NCBI RefSeq assembly: GCF_001427905.1
Contig: NZ_LMEF01000023.1
Location: forward strand, 288,687-352,686
DNA length: 64,000 nt
Reading direction: 5' to 3'
Origin: Flavobacterium sp. Root420
GTDB lineage: Bacteria; Bacteroidota; Bacteroidia; Flavobacteriales; Flavobacteriaceae
Part shown: positions 25,148 to 34,282 of the stretch, one piece after another
How the letters are laid out: every line of letters begins with the position of its first letter
Position numbering within the stretch: the stretch's first letter is position 1
Made by a program: the position numbers and the translations under genes
Notes under the pieces: generated by a model
The model's input: the letters and a program-made list of their open reading frames with translations, nothing else
Told to the model about the DNA's origin: nothing
Databases searched by the model: none

Positions 25148-26035
25148 CTAGCTGCTTTTAAATCTTCCAAATATATTATGTCGATATTCAGATGGTGTAA
25201 TAGAAGTATGTTTTCTAAAAAAGGCACTAAAATTAGATGGGGTACTAAATTCAAAATCTTCGGCTATAAAAGCTATAGAAGAATGTGAATTTTCAAGAAG
25301 GTTTTTAATCTCATTAATCACTGTCTGATCTATAAGGTTTTTGACAGTTTTTCCAGTAATCTCCTTGACAGTCTTGTTGAGATACCCTCTTGTCACAAAT
25401 AAAGCACCTGCATAAAATTGAACTCCTCGATGTTTTTTGCAGTGAATTGTCAGTATCGTAAGAAATTGTATCGTTAGACTTTCTTGACGGCTAAAATTAC
25501 TGGTCAGTTCCGAATTGTATCGGTTAAATATAAATTTAAGCTCATATAAGAACAGATTAAAACTTATGCGCTGCAGTTCTGCATCTTGGCCATTCTGCTG
25601 AACATCCTTATTCACATAATGAATTAGTTTATAAATTAGCGACAATACTAAAAAGTCCTTTTCTTCGAGGGTAATTTTTGGTGATGGTACACCAACTAAG
25701 AAGGTAAAGGAATCAACCAATTCTTTTTTTAAACAATTTTCGAAAGCAAATTCAGAAGTGAAAGAAATCAGAAACAACTGAAGTTTGCCCTTTACTTCAA
25801 GGAATGTGCAAAATGAATTCTTAGGTATTATAATTAGATCATGAGATGCCAGTTCTTGCGTAATGTCCTTCAATCTAATTTTAAACTGTCCTGATTTAAT
25901 TAAAATAATTGAGTAGTTTTTAACTAAAAATGATTCGTCATCTGCTGTTTTAATCACATACTTTTTGATGATATTTATGTCAAGACCTTTTATGGCAAGA
26001 TCCTTCAATTCTATATTGATTAAGTCTTTGATCAT
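25148..26035 (-). CDS. AraC-family transcriptional regulator
   Basis: A 295-residue protein. Residues 1-140 form a cupin-like sensor region (IILIKSGQFKIRL). The C-terminal 100 residues carry two helix-turn-helix motifs: GYLNKTVKEITGKTVKNLID, and FEFSTPSNFSAFFRKHT, followed by the AraC signature ITPSEYRH. It is probably a regulator of ICE functions, given its place beside the 398-residue protein. The effector is unknown. Confidence 0.9.
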   Translation of the reverse strand: MIKDLINIELKDLAIKGLDINIIKKYVIKTADDESFLVKNYSIILIKSGQFKIRLKDITQELASHDLIIIPKNSFCTFLEVKGKLQLFLISFTSEFAFENCLKKELVDSFTFLVGVPSPKITLEEKDFLVLSLIYKLIHYVNKDVQQNGQDAELQRISFNLFLYELKFIFNRYNSELTSNFSRQESLTIQFLTILTIHCKKHRGVQFYAGALFVTRGYLNKTVKEITGKTVKNLIDQTVINEIKNLLENSHSSIAFIAEDFEFSTPSNFSAFFRKHTSITPSEYRHNIFGRFKSS

Positions 26036-26083
26036 ATTGCTATAGTTTCATGGTAGAAGTAAAAAATAAAACACTTGTTGGTA

Positions 26084-26359
26084 TCATGTCTTATTTTTAA
26101 ATGATTTTTCTATCAGAATAAATGATAAAAAATAAAGATTTAACAGGCATGTTAAAAATAATAAGTAAGCCAGTTTTTTGGGATCTGTGACTTTCGTTCC
26201 ACCGCTGATAAGATAGCCTACAATTTCATCATAGCTAAAAAGCGCTATGATGAAATAAAGGCTCAAAAGATTAAAAATAACCAGTAATATATAAAGGATA
26301 ATTCGTGGATTCATCTTAAAAGAATATGGATAATCGAAAAAATTAGATGATCTTATCAA
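26084..26359 (-). CDS. Small two-helix membrane protein
   Basis: A 91-residue protein with two predicted membrane helices, at about 16-40 and 62-85, separated by a polar loop containing GGTKVTDPKK. Its start lies 17 bases inside the end of the upstream lipoprotein gene, so the two are likely coupled and may function together at the envelope. No family is recognised. Confidence 0.65.
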   Translation of the reverse strand: MIRSSNFFDYPYSFKMNPRIILYILLVIFNLLSLYFIIALFSYDEIVGYLISGGTKVTDPKKLAYLLFLTCLLNLYFLSFILIEKSFKNKT

Positions 26360-27032
26360 GAAGTGCTATAATGGAAATAATAGAAGCTTCATTAGTAGAA
26401 AAGAATGCTTTACCGGGTTTGTTGCCCGCTGACGACTCCCAATCCCTGTCTTTACGTTCAGACTCCGAATACAAAGAATATCTGGAAATTGAAGCAACCG
26501 TTAAAATTGTATCTCGGTCGTCTTGAGTCCATGTACTACAAGCTAATATAGTATCCTCGTAATCTACAATATAATTATAAGTAATTGAAAATTCTAATAG
26601 ACGTTGGGTTATAAGACCCTGAAGAAAATTCATTAAACTTGTTTTCGCAACAGAACTAAGTGTACTGTTTTGAACTATAATTATCATACTGTTATCAGGA
26701 TCTGCCATGATGGCCTGCACTATTTCATCATTAAAAATTATACTATTTTTACCAGTGATAGGACGTTTTCCAATTTGTGATGCAATAAATCTTATTTGAT
26801 TTGAAATTTCAGAAATAGAATGAGGCAGATGATTTTCCTCTTGGTAAAGGGCTAATGCATCAAAGTACTGTTTTCCTTTGTAGTCAAAAGGATTAGATTT
26901 ATTTTCTGCAAGTGATAAATTTCCATATGATTTTATGACAGTTCCTTTCAGTTCCGAGGAATTAAAATCGGAATCCGTTGAACAAGAACTCAATTGAAAT
27001 AATAGAATACTACATAATAATAAATTTTTCAT
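26343..27032 (-). CDS. ICE lipoprotein of unknown function
   Basis: A 229-residue lipoprotein with the lipobox LSSC (Cys17). The mature part includes YFDALALYQEENHLPHSISE and a stretch of helical segments; no catalytic motif is apparent. Its gene overlaps the membrane gene downstream. The pair forms the first two genes of a short leftward unit divergent from a TPR/AraC-type regulator gene. Function unknown. Confidence 0.75.
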   Translation of the reverse strand: MKNLLLCSILLFQLSSCSTDSDFNSSELKGTVIKSYGNLSLAENKSNPFDYKGKQYFDALALYQEENHLPHSISEISNQIRFIASQIGKRPITGKNSIIFNDEIVQAIMADPDNSMIIIVQNSTLSSVAKTSLMNFLQGLITQRLLEFSITYNYIVDYEDTILACSTWTQDDRDTILTVASISRYSLYSESERKDRDWESSAGNKPGKAFFSTNEASIISIIALLDKII

Positions 27033-27368
27033 GATTAAAGTTGTTTGAATGTGAATGAGAATTGCTTCTCAGTTCATTTCATCCGGATAAGCGGAACTTT
27101 TATCTGGCACCATGCCAGACTTCTTCGCTTTTGAATTCATGACAAAGCTATCGGCTTGAAAAACTTCTTGCAACCATAGTATTGTGGGTTTCACGTATTT
27201 TAGGTATGGATTTATAATAAATCCATACCTCTTTTTTATCAATAAAACACTACAATTCAATTGTTTATATTAAATTTGAGATAAGTAATGGTAAAATTAG
27301 TGTGACGGCTATTTTGAAGTGATACTAGTATACTATAGAAGGTAATTAGTCCCCAAAACTTTTGTATT
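27033..27368. other. Divergent intergenic region with an isolated rightward terminator
   Basis: This 336-base gap lies between a leftward lipoprotein gene and the rightward regulator. A 63-codon leftward frame (27069-27260) overlaps the hairpin at 27202-27236 and has no recognisable features. I see no clear TAnnTTTG promoter. The terminator-like hairpin at 27202-27236 points rightward with no gene upstream on that strand. Confidence 0.5.
27202..27236 (+). terminator. Rightward terminator or attenuator hairpin
   Basis: AGGTATGGATTTA at 27202-27214 pairs with TAAATCCATACCT at 27218-27230, followed by CTTTTTT. The T run is on the rightward strand, so it would stop a short transcript before the regulator gene at 27369. 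No gene precedes it on that strand. Confidence 0.7.
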
Positions 27369-29047
27369 ATGAATCAAAATCATTTAGTCCTATTAATTCT
27401 TTTTATTTCTCAATTTACGGCAGGTCAAAAAATAACAAATAAAATTCCTGACTTTTTAAAAAATAAGAGCTACAACTACCTAGATGATAAAGCTTATGAA
27501 TTGAAAAAAGACTCCTCAAAAGCAGCAGTCTATCTTTATGCATATCTTCAAAAAGCAAAAAATGAGCAGAATTGGAAGGAAATGGTCAACGGTTACCAAA
27601 ATCTACTGCATCAATCTCCCGATAAATTACGTTTTATATATGCTGACAGCATGGTTTCTGCTGCTAAAGAATCCCACGACAATGCTTTGATAGGTTCGGC
27701 CTATCTGTCAAAAGGGATAGAACACTATAGACAAAAACAGCAAAATTTTGCACTGGATAATTATATTATAGCTAACAACTATATATCTCAAACCGATGAC
27801 CAATATCTAATTTATAAACTGAAATACCATATTGCTCTGGTTAAATATTATTTAGGTTACTATGATGAAGCGATCTCATTATTAAAAGAATGTATATCTT
27901 ATTTTAAGAGTAAAGAACCTAGACCTTATTTGAATTCTTTACATTCTTTAGGCTTATGTTACAATAGAGCCGGTAATTATGGTCTCTGTACCGAAACTAA
28001 TGCTTTGGGCCTTCAGGAATGCAAGAGACTAGAAATTAATGAAATGGAGGTTTATTTCGTTCATTCTGAAGGAATTAATGATTACTTCAAGGAAAATTAT
28101 GCATCAGCGATAAAAAATATTGAGTCGTCCATTGATGATTTAAAAGAAAAAAAAGATTTTGGAAATGAATCAGTAGGATATTTTTATATTGGAAAGAGTT
28201 ATTGGCAGGTAAAAAAATACGAAAAAGCTATCCCGTATTTTGCAAAAGTTGATGAGTTATTTAATAGCAAAGGTTATCTCAGACCAGATCAAAGAGAAGT
28301 GTTTGATTGCTTATTAATTATTATAAAACTACAAATAACCCAAAACTTCAATTATATTACATAGAGCAGTTACTGAAAGCCGATACTGTATTAAATGAAA
28401 CCTTCAAATATTTAGTTGGAAAAATAAATAAAGAATATAATACACAGGAATTATTAATTGAGAAGGAAAAACTAAAGAAACAACTCCTTAAAAAAAATCA
28501 AAACTATACTGCATTGATTGTCTTCACCTCAATCTTATTCACAGGTTTCATATTGTTGACATACAGATATTTTAAAAAAAGAAGGTTTTATAAGCAAAAA
28601 TTTGATGAGTTGACGCTAAAAAATGGTCATGTAAGAGATAAGACTAAACCAAAATTACGAGCTGAACAGCCTGTAATTTTAGACATTAATCCGGAAACTA
28701 TTTCTATTATTTTAAAGCAACTGGATAAATTTGAAAATGATCAAAAATTTCTAGAAAAAGATTGGAGTCTTTCAAAATTATCTATAGCTTTAAATTCAAA
28801 CCCGACTTACCTGTCATCAATAATTCATCATTATAAAGAGAAACGCTTCAGCGATTATATTAATGATCTTAAAATTGATTATATTATAGAGTTATTATAC
28901 TCAGACAAGAGAGCTCGCAACTTCACAAATAAGGCGCTGGCACAAGAAGCTGGTTTTAGCAGTACTCAAAGATTTGCAAATGCTTTTAAAGCAAAAACAG
29001 AAATGCCCACAGCCTATTTTATTGGGCAAATAAAAAAAGAAAAATAG
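27369..29047 (+). pseudogene. Frameshifted TPR / AraC-type membrane regulator
   Basis: Two overlapping frames, 27369-28364 (331 residues) and 28307-29047 (starts TTG, 246 residues), together make the usual one-gene architecture: signal peptide, TPR repeats, a coiled coil, one membrane helix (ALIVFTSILFTGFILL) and a C-terminal AraC-type HTH with ALAQEAGFSSTQRFANAFK. The homologous reading continues from REVFD in the first frame to LINYYKTTNNPKLQLYYIEQL in the second, so one base is missing near 28306-28309. No slippery heptamer or stem is obvious at the junction. It is either an inactivated regulator or a sequencing error. Function of the intact form is envelope-signal sensing. Confidence 0.8.
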
Positions 29048-29112
29048 AATGTTAAATCGAGAATAATTGTGTTTATTTAAACTTCTATTTATTATTTAAA
29101 AATAAATCCGCA

Positions 29113-30171
29113 ATGAAAACATTACTAGAATTGTATACTGATCTGGACGAAGAGATTTGGGATTATTACAAATCCGTTGATCCGCATACAAATTTAAACA
29201 ATCCGTTTTCAGCTGGTAATAATCTTATAGACCATAAAAATTTTATAAAAAATTATTTTGGTTGTTCAGGAAAAAGAGAAATATTAAACGATTTCAAACA
29301 GTACTTTCCTAATGATAATGAAAGATCAATTCACACAAATTCTGTTTTTTTCTTTGGTATTCTCCTACGCGAAAATACCATTTTAAAAAAGAAATTATTT
29401 AACGATGCGAGATCACAAAGAGATTATCCTTTATTTCCTTTTATATGGTTTTTATCTATTTTATTCCATGATCATGCTATGGGTATAGAAGATAACTCCA
29501 AAGATTATTTAAATCAAATTAAAAGCATACAAGATGTCTACAAAGTATTTGATATTAAATATAAACTCTTCGAATTAAAAAACATAGCAAGTAATCAATT
29601 TAGTGAATTAATCTCTAATTACTTTCATCATCGAAGGTATTCTTCAAAGAAAATAGATCATGGAATATTGGCAGGAATCTATTTTTATGATAGACTGGTT
29701 AAAATAAGAAAGAAAAAGGCCAAAGTGGCAGATTCTGAATTAAATTGGAATGTATCTCTCGAAAAGCATTACTGTCTTGCTGCAACTGCGATTGCTTGTC
29801 ACAACATTTGGACTGTAGCTAAAATGTCATCTTATGAAGCGGACTATATAAAATTTGAACTTCATGATCTCATAGTTCCTGATTTTAAGGAAATTTCAAT
29901 AAATAATTTTCCTTTATTATTTCTGTTCGGACTTGTTGATTCAATTGATCCAATTAAAATATACACCCGTGAAGGGCACAAACCAGACGAAATTCTAAAT
30001 AAAATACAAATCGAATTCTCTGAAAATTCTTTTACGCTTAAGAACAAAATAGATTCAAATTTGAATTTCCAAACAATAGTTAGAGCTGCAAGTGGACTTT
30101 GTGGGTGGCTTGCAGTCAATATAACACATTCTCCTTCTAACGAACTTCTGATAGAGTTTAAAATTACTTAA
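29113..30171 (+). CDS. HD-domain-like protein
   Basis: A 352-residue soluble protein. It has an HD-type metal site layout: His75 in RSIHTNSVFFFG, His119-Asp120 in LFHDHAMG, His183 in DHGILAG and His230 in IACHN. The spacing and small residues after each are typical for HD metal-dependent phosphohydrolases. No second domain is recognised. It is encoded 228 bases upstream of dndC on the same strand, so it could be part of the defence island or plain cargo. The substrate is unknown. Confidence 0.65.
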   Translation: MKTLLELYTDLDEEIWDYYKSVDPHTNLNNPFSAGNNLIDHKNFIKNYFGCSGKREILNDFKQYFPNDNERSIHTNSVFFFGILLRENTILKKKLFNDARSQRDYPLFPFIWFLSILFHDHAMGIEDNSKDYLNQIKSIQDVYKVFDIKYKLFELKNIASNQFSELISNYFHHRRYSSKKIDHGILAGIYFYDRLVKIRKKKAKVADSELNWNVSLEKHYCLAATAIACHNIWTVAKMSSYEADYIKFELHDLIVPDFKEISINNFPLLFLFGLVDSIDPIKIYTREGHKPDEILNKIQIEFSENSFTLKNKIDSNLNFQTIVRAASGLCGWLAVNITHSPSNELLIEFKIT

Positions 30172-30337
30172 TAACCTGTATATCTGATTAATGCAACAAA
30201 GAACAAAATAAAGACAGTATCTATTTAATAGTTTTCAACAGAGGCCATTAGTAAAATAAGTGTAATCCCAGCAAATTCAAATGAAGGCAGAATTAATAAA
30301 AATATTTTATAGCATAGAAATTTGTTTATATTAAGCC

Positions 30338-30345
30338 TAAATTTG
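30338..30345 (+). promoter_or_regulatory. Probable -7 element of the dndC promoter
   Basis: TAAATTTG matches TAnnTTTG and lies 54 bases upstream of the dndC start. The closest TTG (30322-30324) is only 13 bases away, so the -33 element is weak. Confidence 0.4.
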
Positions 30346-30398
30346 CAGAAAATACTATCTTAAATTTCTGTACTTTTAAAGACAATAAAAAATAAAAA

Positions 30399-31763
30399 AT
30401 GACTCCTATAAGAAGCAAAAGAATTGAAGCTGTAATAGATGAAATCATTGATCAGTATGCCTATGCAGATCAGTCAGATAGGCCATGGATTATCGGATTT
30501 AGCGGAGGAAAGGATTCAACAGTTTTACTAACACTTGTCTGGATCGCATTATTACGTATCAGACAAAATCTTCCATTTCCATACCAATTACGCAGACCGG
30601 TTTATGTCGTTTGTAATGATACAATGGTTGAAAATCCTATTATTTCGAATTATGTTGACGACGTTCTATCAAAAATAAGTGAAGAAGCCAGAAATCAGGA
30701 TTTACCAATTTTTGTAAAAAAAACAGTTCCAAAACTTGAGGAAACTTTTTGGATAAATGTAATTGGAAAAGGATATCCTGTGCCTAATAATGCCTTTCGA
30801 TGGTGTACAGATAAATTAAAAATAAGACCTACTTCTAATTTTCTTTTGGAACAGATAGATGAAAAAGGTGAAGCTATAGTTTTACTAGGGACCCGATACG
30901 AAGAAAGTGCCTCAAGAGAACGTTCCATGAAAAAACACGAGGTAACGGGAAATAGATTATCAAAGCATAATAGCACTGCTAATACATATGTTTACCCTCC
31001 TATTCGCGACTTGATGCTTGAAGAGGTATGGTATATAATCAATGCTGTACCATCACCATGGGGCTTTGATAATTCGATCTTATTTAAGATATATGCTGAC
31101 GCAAGTGCCGATGATTACGAATGTCCAACTGTTGTAGTTAATAGAGAACATAGTTCATGTGGTCAAAGCAGATTTGGTTGCTGGACATGTACTGTAGTTA
31201 AAAATGATAAATCTATGACTGCACTTGTTGACAATGGACAAAATTGGATGCAGCCATTGTTGGATTTCAGAAATAAATTGGTTGAAAACAGAAATCTTAC
31301 TGAGAACAGATCTGAAACAAGAAGAAATGGTCAGGAGGCTATTAGAGAAGATGGAACTTTCAATGGTAATTATACTGCTCATTATAGATATCAAATATTA
31401 AGAGATTTGCTAATTGTTCAGAAAGAGATTCAAAATGAAAGACCTCATATCACTTTAATTAACAATCAAGAATTGATTGCTATTCAAGTTACTTGGAATA
31501 GAGATGGAATTTTTGATTTAAGTGTAGGTGACCTGTACAAAGAAATCTTCAATAAAGAGATCAGTACAAACAACATAAAAACTTTAGACGATACTGAAAG
31601 AAGAATTTTAAGAGAAGTTTGTAAAGATGAACCAGATTATTATCAACTAATAGATAATTTAATTGCATTACAAGAAACAAAAACATTAATGATTTCCAAA
31701 TATGGTCTACATAATGACGTTGAGAAAAGAATTGAAAGTTTTGTAAATGAGAGCCCAATATGA
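30399..31763 (+). CDS. dndC: DNA phosphorothioation sulfurtransferase DndC
   Basis: A 454-residue ATP pyrophosphatase-like protein. The PP-loop is SGGKDS at 35-40. Cysteines at 136 (AFRWCTDKL), 254, 261 and 264 (HSSCGQSRFGCWTC) are positioned to hold the iron-sulfur cluster and carry sulfur. In Dnd systems DndC activates and transfers sulfur during replacement of a non-bridging phosphate oxygen. The family relates to PAPS reductases, but the neighbours dndD and dndE settle the role. Its stop overlaps the ATG of dndD. No dndA is present nearby; a host cysteine desulfurase would be needed. Confidence 0.96.
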   Translation: MTPIRSKRIEAVIDEIIDQYAYADQSDRPWIIGFSGGKDSTVLLTLVWIALLRIRQNLPFPYQLRRPVYVVCNDTMVENPIISNYVDDVLSKISEEARNQDLPIFVKKTVPKLEETFWINVIGKGYPVPNNAFRWCTDKLKIRPTSNFLLEQIDEKGEAIVLLGTRYEESASRERSMKKHEVTGNRLSKHNSTANTYVYPPIRDLMLEEVWYIINAVPSPWGFDNSILFKIYADASADDYECPTVVVNREHSSCGQSRFGCWTCTVVKNDKSMTALVDNGQNWMQPLLDFRNKLVENRNLTENRSETRRNGQEAIREDGTFNGNYTAHYRYQILRDLLIVQKEIQNERPHITLINNQELIAIQVTWNRDGIFDLSVGDLYKEIFNKEISTNNIKTLDDTERRILREVCKDEPDYYQLIDNLIALQETKTLMISKYGLHNDVEKRIESFVNESPI

Positions 31764-33862
31764 AAATTAATAGAATAAAATTTCAAAACTTTAGAATATA
31801 CAAAGGAGAAAATGAAATCCTCCTTGCACCCCATGCGAGCAAGAATATAAGTATAATAGCTGGTAAAAACGGTTTTGGAAAAACTACATTTTTGACTTCA
31901 CTAATTTGGGTTTTCTACGGAAAAATGATGAGTGAGGTTGAGGATAAATACAAGAAGGATATTAAAAATGCTGGTGGATACGAAAAATTTGTAAAAACCC
32001 TTTTAAATAGAGAAGTCAAAACTGAGTTCGAAGCGAATCGTAATGTAGTTCCTATTCTTTCTGTAGAAATAGAACTAAAAGATATTTTGATTCCTTCAAT
32101 TCCTTGTAAATCTGTCGTAATACAAAGATCATACGATTTAAAAACTGATAAAGAAGAATTAAAAATTTTCATTGACGGCTTAGAAAATGAGTTAACTAAA
32201 GAGGTAGGCTTTGAGGTTTTCATCAATGACTTTATATTGCCTCGTGAAATTGCTAAATTTTTCTTTTTTGATGCAGAAAAAATCGTTTCTCTTGCTGAAG
32301 CTAAATCAAAATCTGAATTAAAAAATTTAAGTAAAGCTTATTCAGAAGTTTTGGGAATTAAAAAATATGAAGATCTAAAAAAGAATCTTGAAACCTTATT
32401 AACAAAACTTCGAAGAAGTGGGGCATCTCCTTCTCAACAGACAAAGTTATTTGAACTAACTGACGCAGAGACTGAAACACTTGGATTAATTGAAATTAAT
32501 CACGATAAACAGTTAAATATTGATCGTGAAATAACCAATCTTAAAATCAATAGCGATAATCTGCAGGAAAAGCTAATTCGTGAGGGAAATGGAATTACAG
32601 TCGAGGAACTGCAAAAGTTAAAATTAGAGAGAGATAATTTAAAACTCACCTCAGAAGAAATAAAGAATAAATTAAAAAAACTAATGGATATCGCACCATT
32701 GGTAATAGCCGGGAAAAAATTAACTCAGCTTCATTCTCAACTTCTCTCTGAGCAAAATGCTAGTACCAAATTAGTTGATAAGATAGTATTGCAAGATGAA
32801 ATTAATATGTTTTCGACTCTTTTTTTAAAGAAATTAGGATCTTTAAATTTGGATAAGGAATCTCATTCTAAAGTAGAAGAAGTATTAAAACTAACACGAA
32901 TTGAAAAAGAAAACCAGGCTTACAATTCTGATAGCCATAATATAATACTTTTAGATTATTCAACTGAACAGTTTAGAAACTTTGAAGCTGTTTACAATAA
33001 TATTAAAAGTACCTTTTCAAGCCAGTTTACTGCTGTCGTACAAGAAGAAAAAAACAATCGAATTTTACTTTCTAAAGTATATCAATTAATTAAACAGGCA
33101 GAAGTAAGAAAAGACAATCCTTTGGCGAAAAAATTGCGTGAGGAGAAAAAAGACACTGAGGACAGAATTAGTGTATTGACGCTTAATAAAGGTAAATTGA
33201 TTGAAGAATTGGATGGCCTGAATACAAGGTTATCATCAATTAAAAAGGTTCTTTCAGAATACGAAAAGAACTTTAAATTAGTTGAAACCGATAAAAAGAA
33301 ATTTCAGGTTACTGAAAATTTATTAGATAAAATTAATTTGATAATTCAGAAGATAAAAGATGATAAAAAATATTCCCTGCAAAAATCAATTATGCTTGGA
33401 CTAAAAAAAATCATGCATAAAAGCGATTTTATTTATAACATTAGAGTCAACGTTGTGGATGATGTAATGGATATTGATTTACTTGATAAAAATAATGAAA
33501 TAATTGATAAAGACAGCTTGTCGAAAGGAGAACAGCAATTGTATGCCACTGCTCTATTAAAAGCTTTAGTAGACGAATCAGGAATTAAATTTCCAGTATT
33601 TATTGACAGTCCTCTTCAAAAATTTGACAAATATCATTCAAAAAACATAATTAAGGAATTCTATCCAATGATATCTGAGCAAGTTGTATTGTTTCCACTA
33701 TTAGAAAAAGAATTATCTGAATTCGAATATGATTACTTGAAACCTAATGTAAATAAAGTTTATATTATCGAAAATGAAAACAATGGTTCCAGATTTAAAT
33801 CTCTAGAAGTAAACAAATTATTTACACATTTAAAAGAAGAGCAGAATGTTTACGCAAATTAA
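31760..33862 (+). CDS. dndD: DNA phosphorothioation ATPase DndD
   Basis: A 700-residue SMC/RecF-like ATPase. Walker A is GKNGFGKT at 35-42. A long coiled coil spans about 180-540. The ABC signature is near LSKGEQQLYAT (about 586-597) and Walker B is FPVFIDSPLQ (about 610). The phrase FFFDAEKI at about 175 is typical of DndD. It provides ATPase activity for phosphorothioate modification. It overlaps dndC by four bases and dndE by 17 bases, so the three are one translational unit. Confidence 0.97.
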   Translation: MKINRIKFQNFRIYKGENEILLAPHASKNISIIAGKNGFGKTTFLTSLIWVFYGKMMSEVEDKYKKDIKNAGGYEKFVKTLLNREVKTEFEANRNVVPILSVEIELKDILIPSIPCKSVVIQRSYDLKTDKEELKIFIDGLENELTKEVGFEVFINDFILPREIAKFFFFDAEKIVSLAEAKSKSELKNLSKAYSEVLGIKKYEDLKKNLETLLTKLRRSGASPSQQTKLFELTDAETETLGLIEINHDKQLNIDREITNLKINSDNLQEKLIREGNGITVEELQKLKLERDNLKLTSEEIKNKLKKLMDIAPLVIAGKKLTQLHSQLLSEQNASTKLVDKIVLQDEINMFSTLFLKKLGSLNLDKESHSKVEEVLKLTRIEKENQAYNSDSHNIILLDYSTEQFRNFEAVYNNIKSTFSSQFTAVVQEEKNNRILLSKVYQLIKQAEVRKDNPLAKKLREEKKDTEDRISVLTLNKGKLIEELDGLNTRLSSIKKVLSEYEKNFKLVETDKKKFQVTENLLDKINLIIQKIKDDKKYSLQKSIMLGLKKIMHKSDFIYNIRVNVVDDVMDIDLLDKNNEIIDKDSLSKGEQQLYATALLKALVDESGIKFPVFIDSPLQKFDKYHSKNIIKEFYPMISEQVVLFPLLEKELSEFEYDYLKPNVNKVYIIENENNGSRFKSLEVNKLFTHLKEEQNVYAN

Positions 33863-34241
33863 AACCAGTAAAGAAAACAAAGAAATTGTTGTAGCGTTAA
33901 CACGAAAATTAGGACTAGGTGCAGAGAATGTCATTGCCCGAATTGCATATTCATATTCTTTATCTCAGGAGAGAAAACTTGATTTAAATAATATACAAGA
34001 TGCTGGTGGTAAAGAGTACTCAAAATCTGTTCTTTTTGGTGATTATTATGACATCTATCTTGGATTAGTTTGCGTTCATTACAATTTATACAAAACGGAT
34101 AAAGATATTGGTCGCTATATAAAAATGCATGTTGATGATGGCTTAATACTCTTAAATAAGGAAGTCAATGAACGCTCTAACATTGACGGTTTTGATTTTC
34201 TTACAGAATTAATTTCAGCAGGCTTAAAAGAAGTACAGTAA
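33846..34241 (+). CDS. dndE: DNA phosphorothioation protein DndE
   Basis: A 131-residue protein of normal DndE length. The N-terminal ribbon-helix part includes IVVALTRKLGLGAENVIAR, and the family phrase AGGKEYSKSVLFGDYYD is present. DndE binds nicked or double-stranded DNA in the modification complex. It overlaps dndD by 17 bases and is the last of the three core dnd genes. The next gene starts 42 bases later on the same strand. Confidence 0.96.
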   Translation: MFTQIKTSKENKEIVVALTRKLGLGAENVIARIAYSYSLSQERKLDLNNIQDAGGKEYSKSVLFGDYYDIYLGLVCVHYNLYKTDKDIGRYIKMHVDDGLILLNKEVNERSNIDGFDFLTELISAGLKEVQ

Positions 34242-34282
34242 TTTAAGCAAACCTATTTGTTTTAACAAAAGTATTATTTAAA

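Noticed and set aside
27069..27260. 63-codon leftward frame with a KSSAYPDEMN end
   Set aside because: It overlaps the terminator hairpin at 27202-27236 and shows no conserved or export features.
30399..31763. PAPS reductase (cysH) instead of dndC
   Set aside because: The neighbouring dndD and dndE, the length of 454 residues and the Cys cluster fit DndC.
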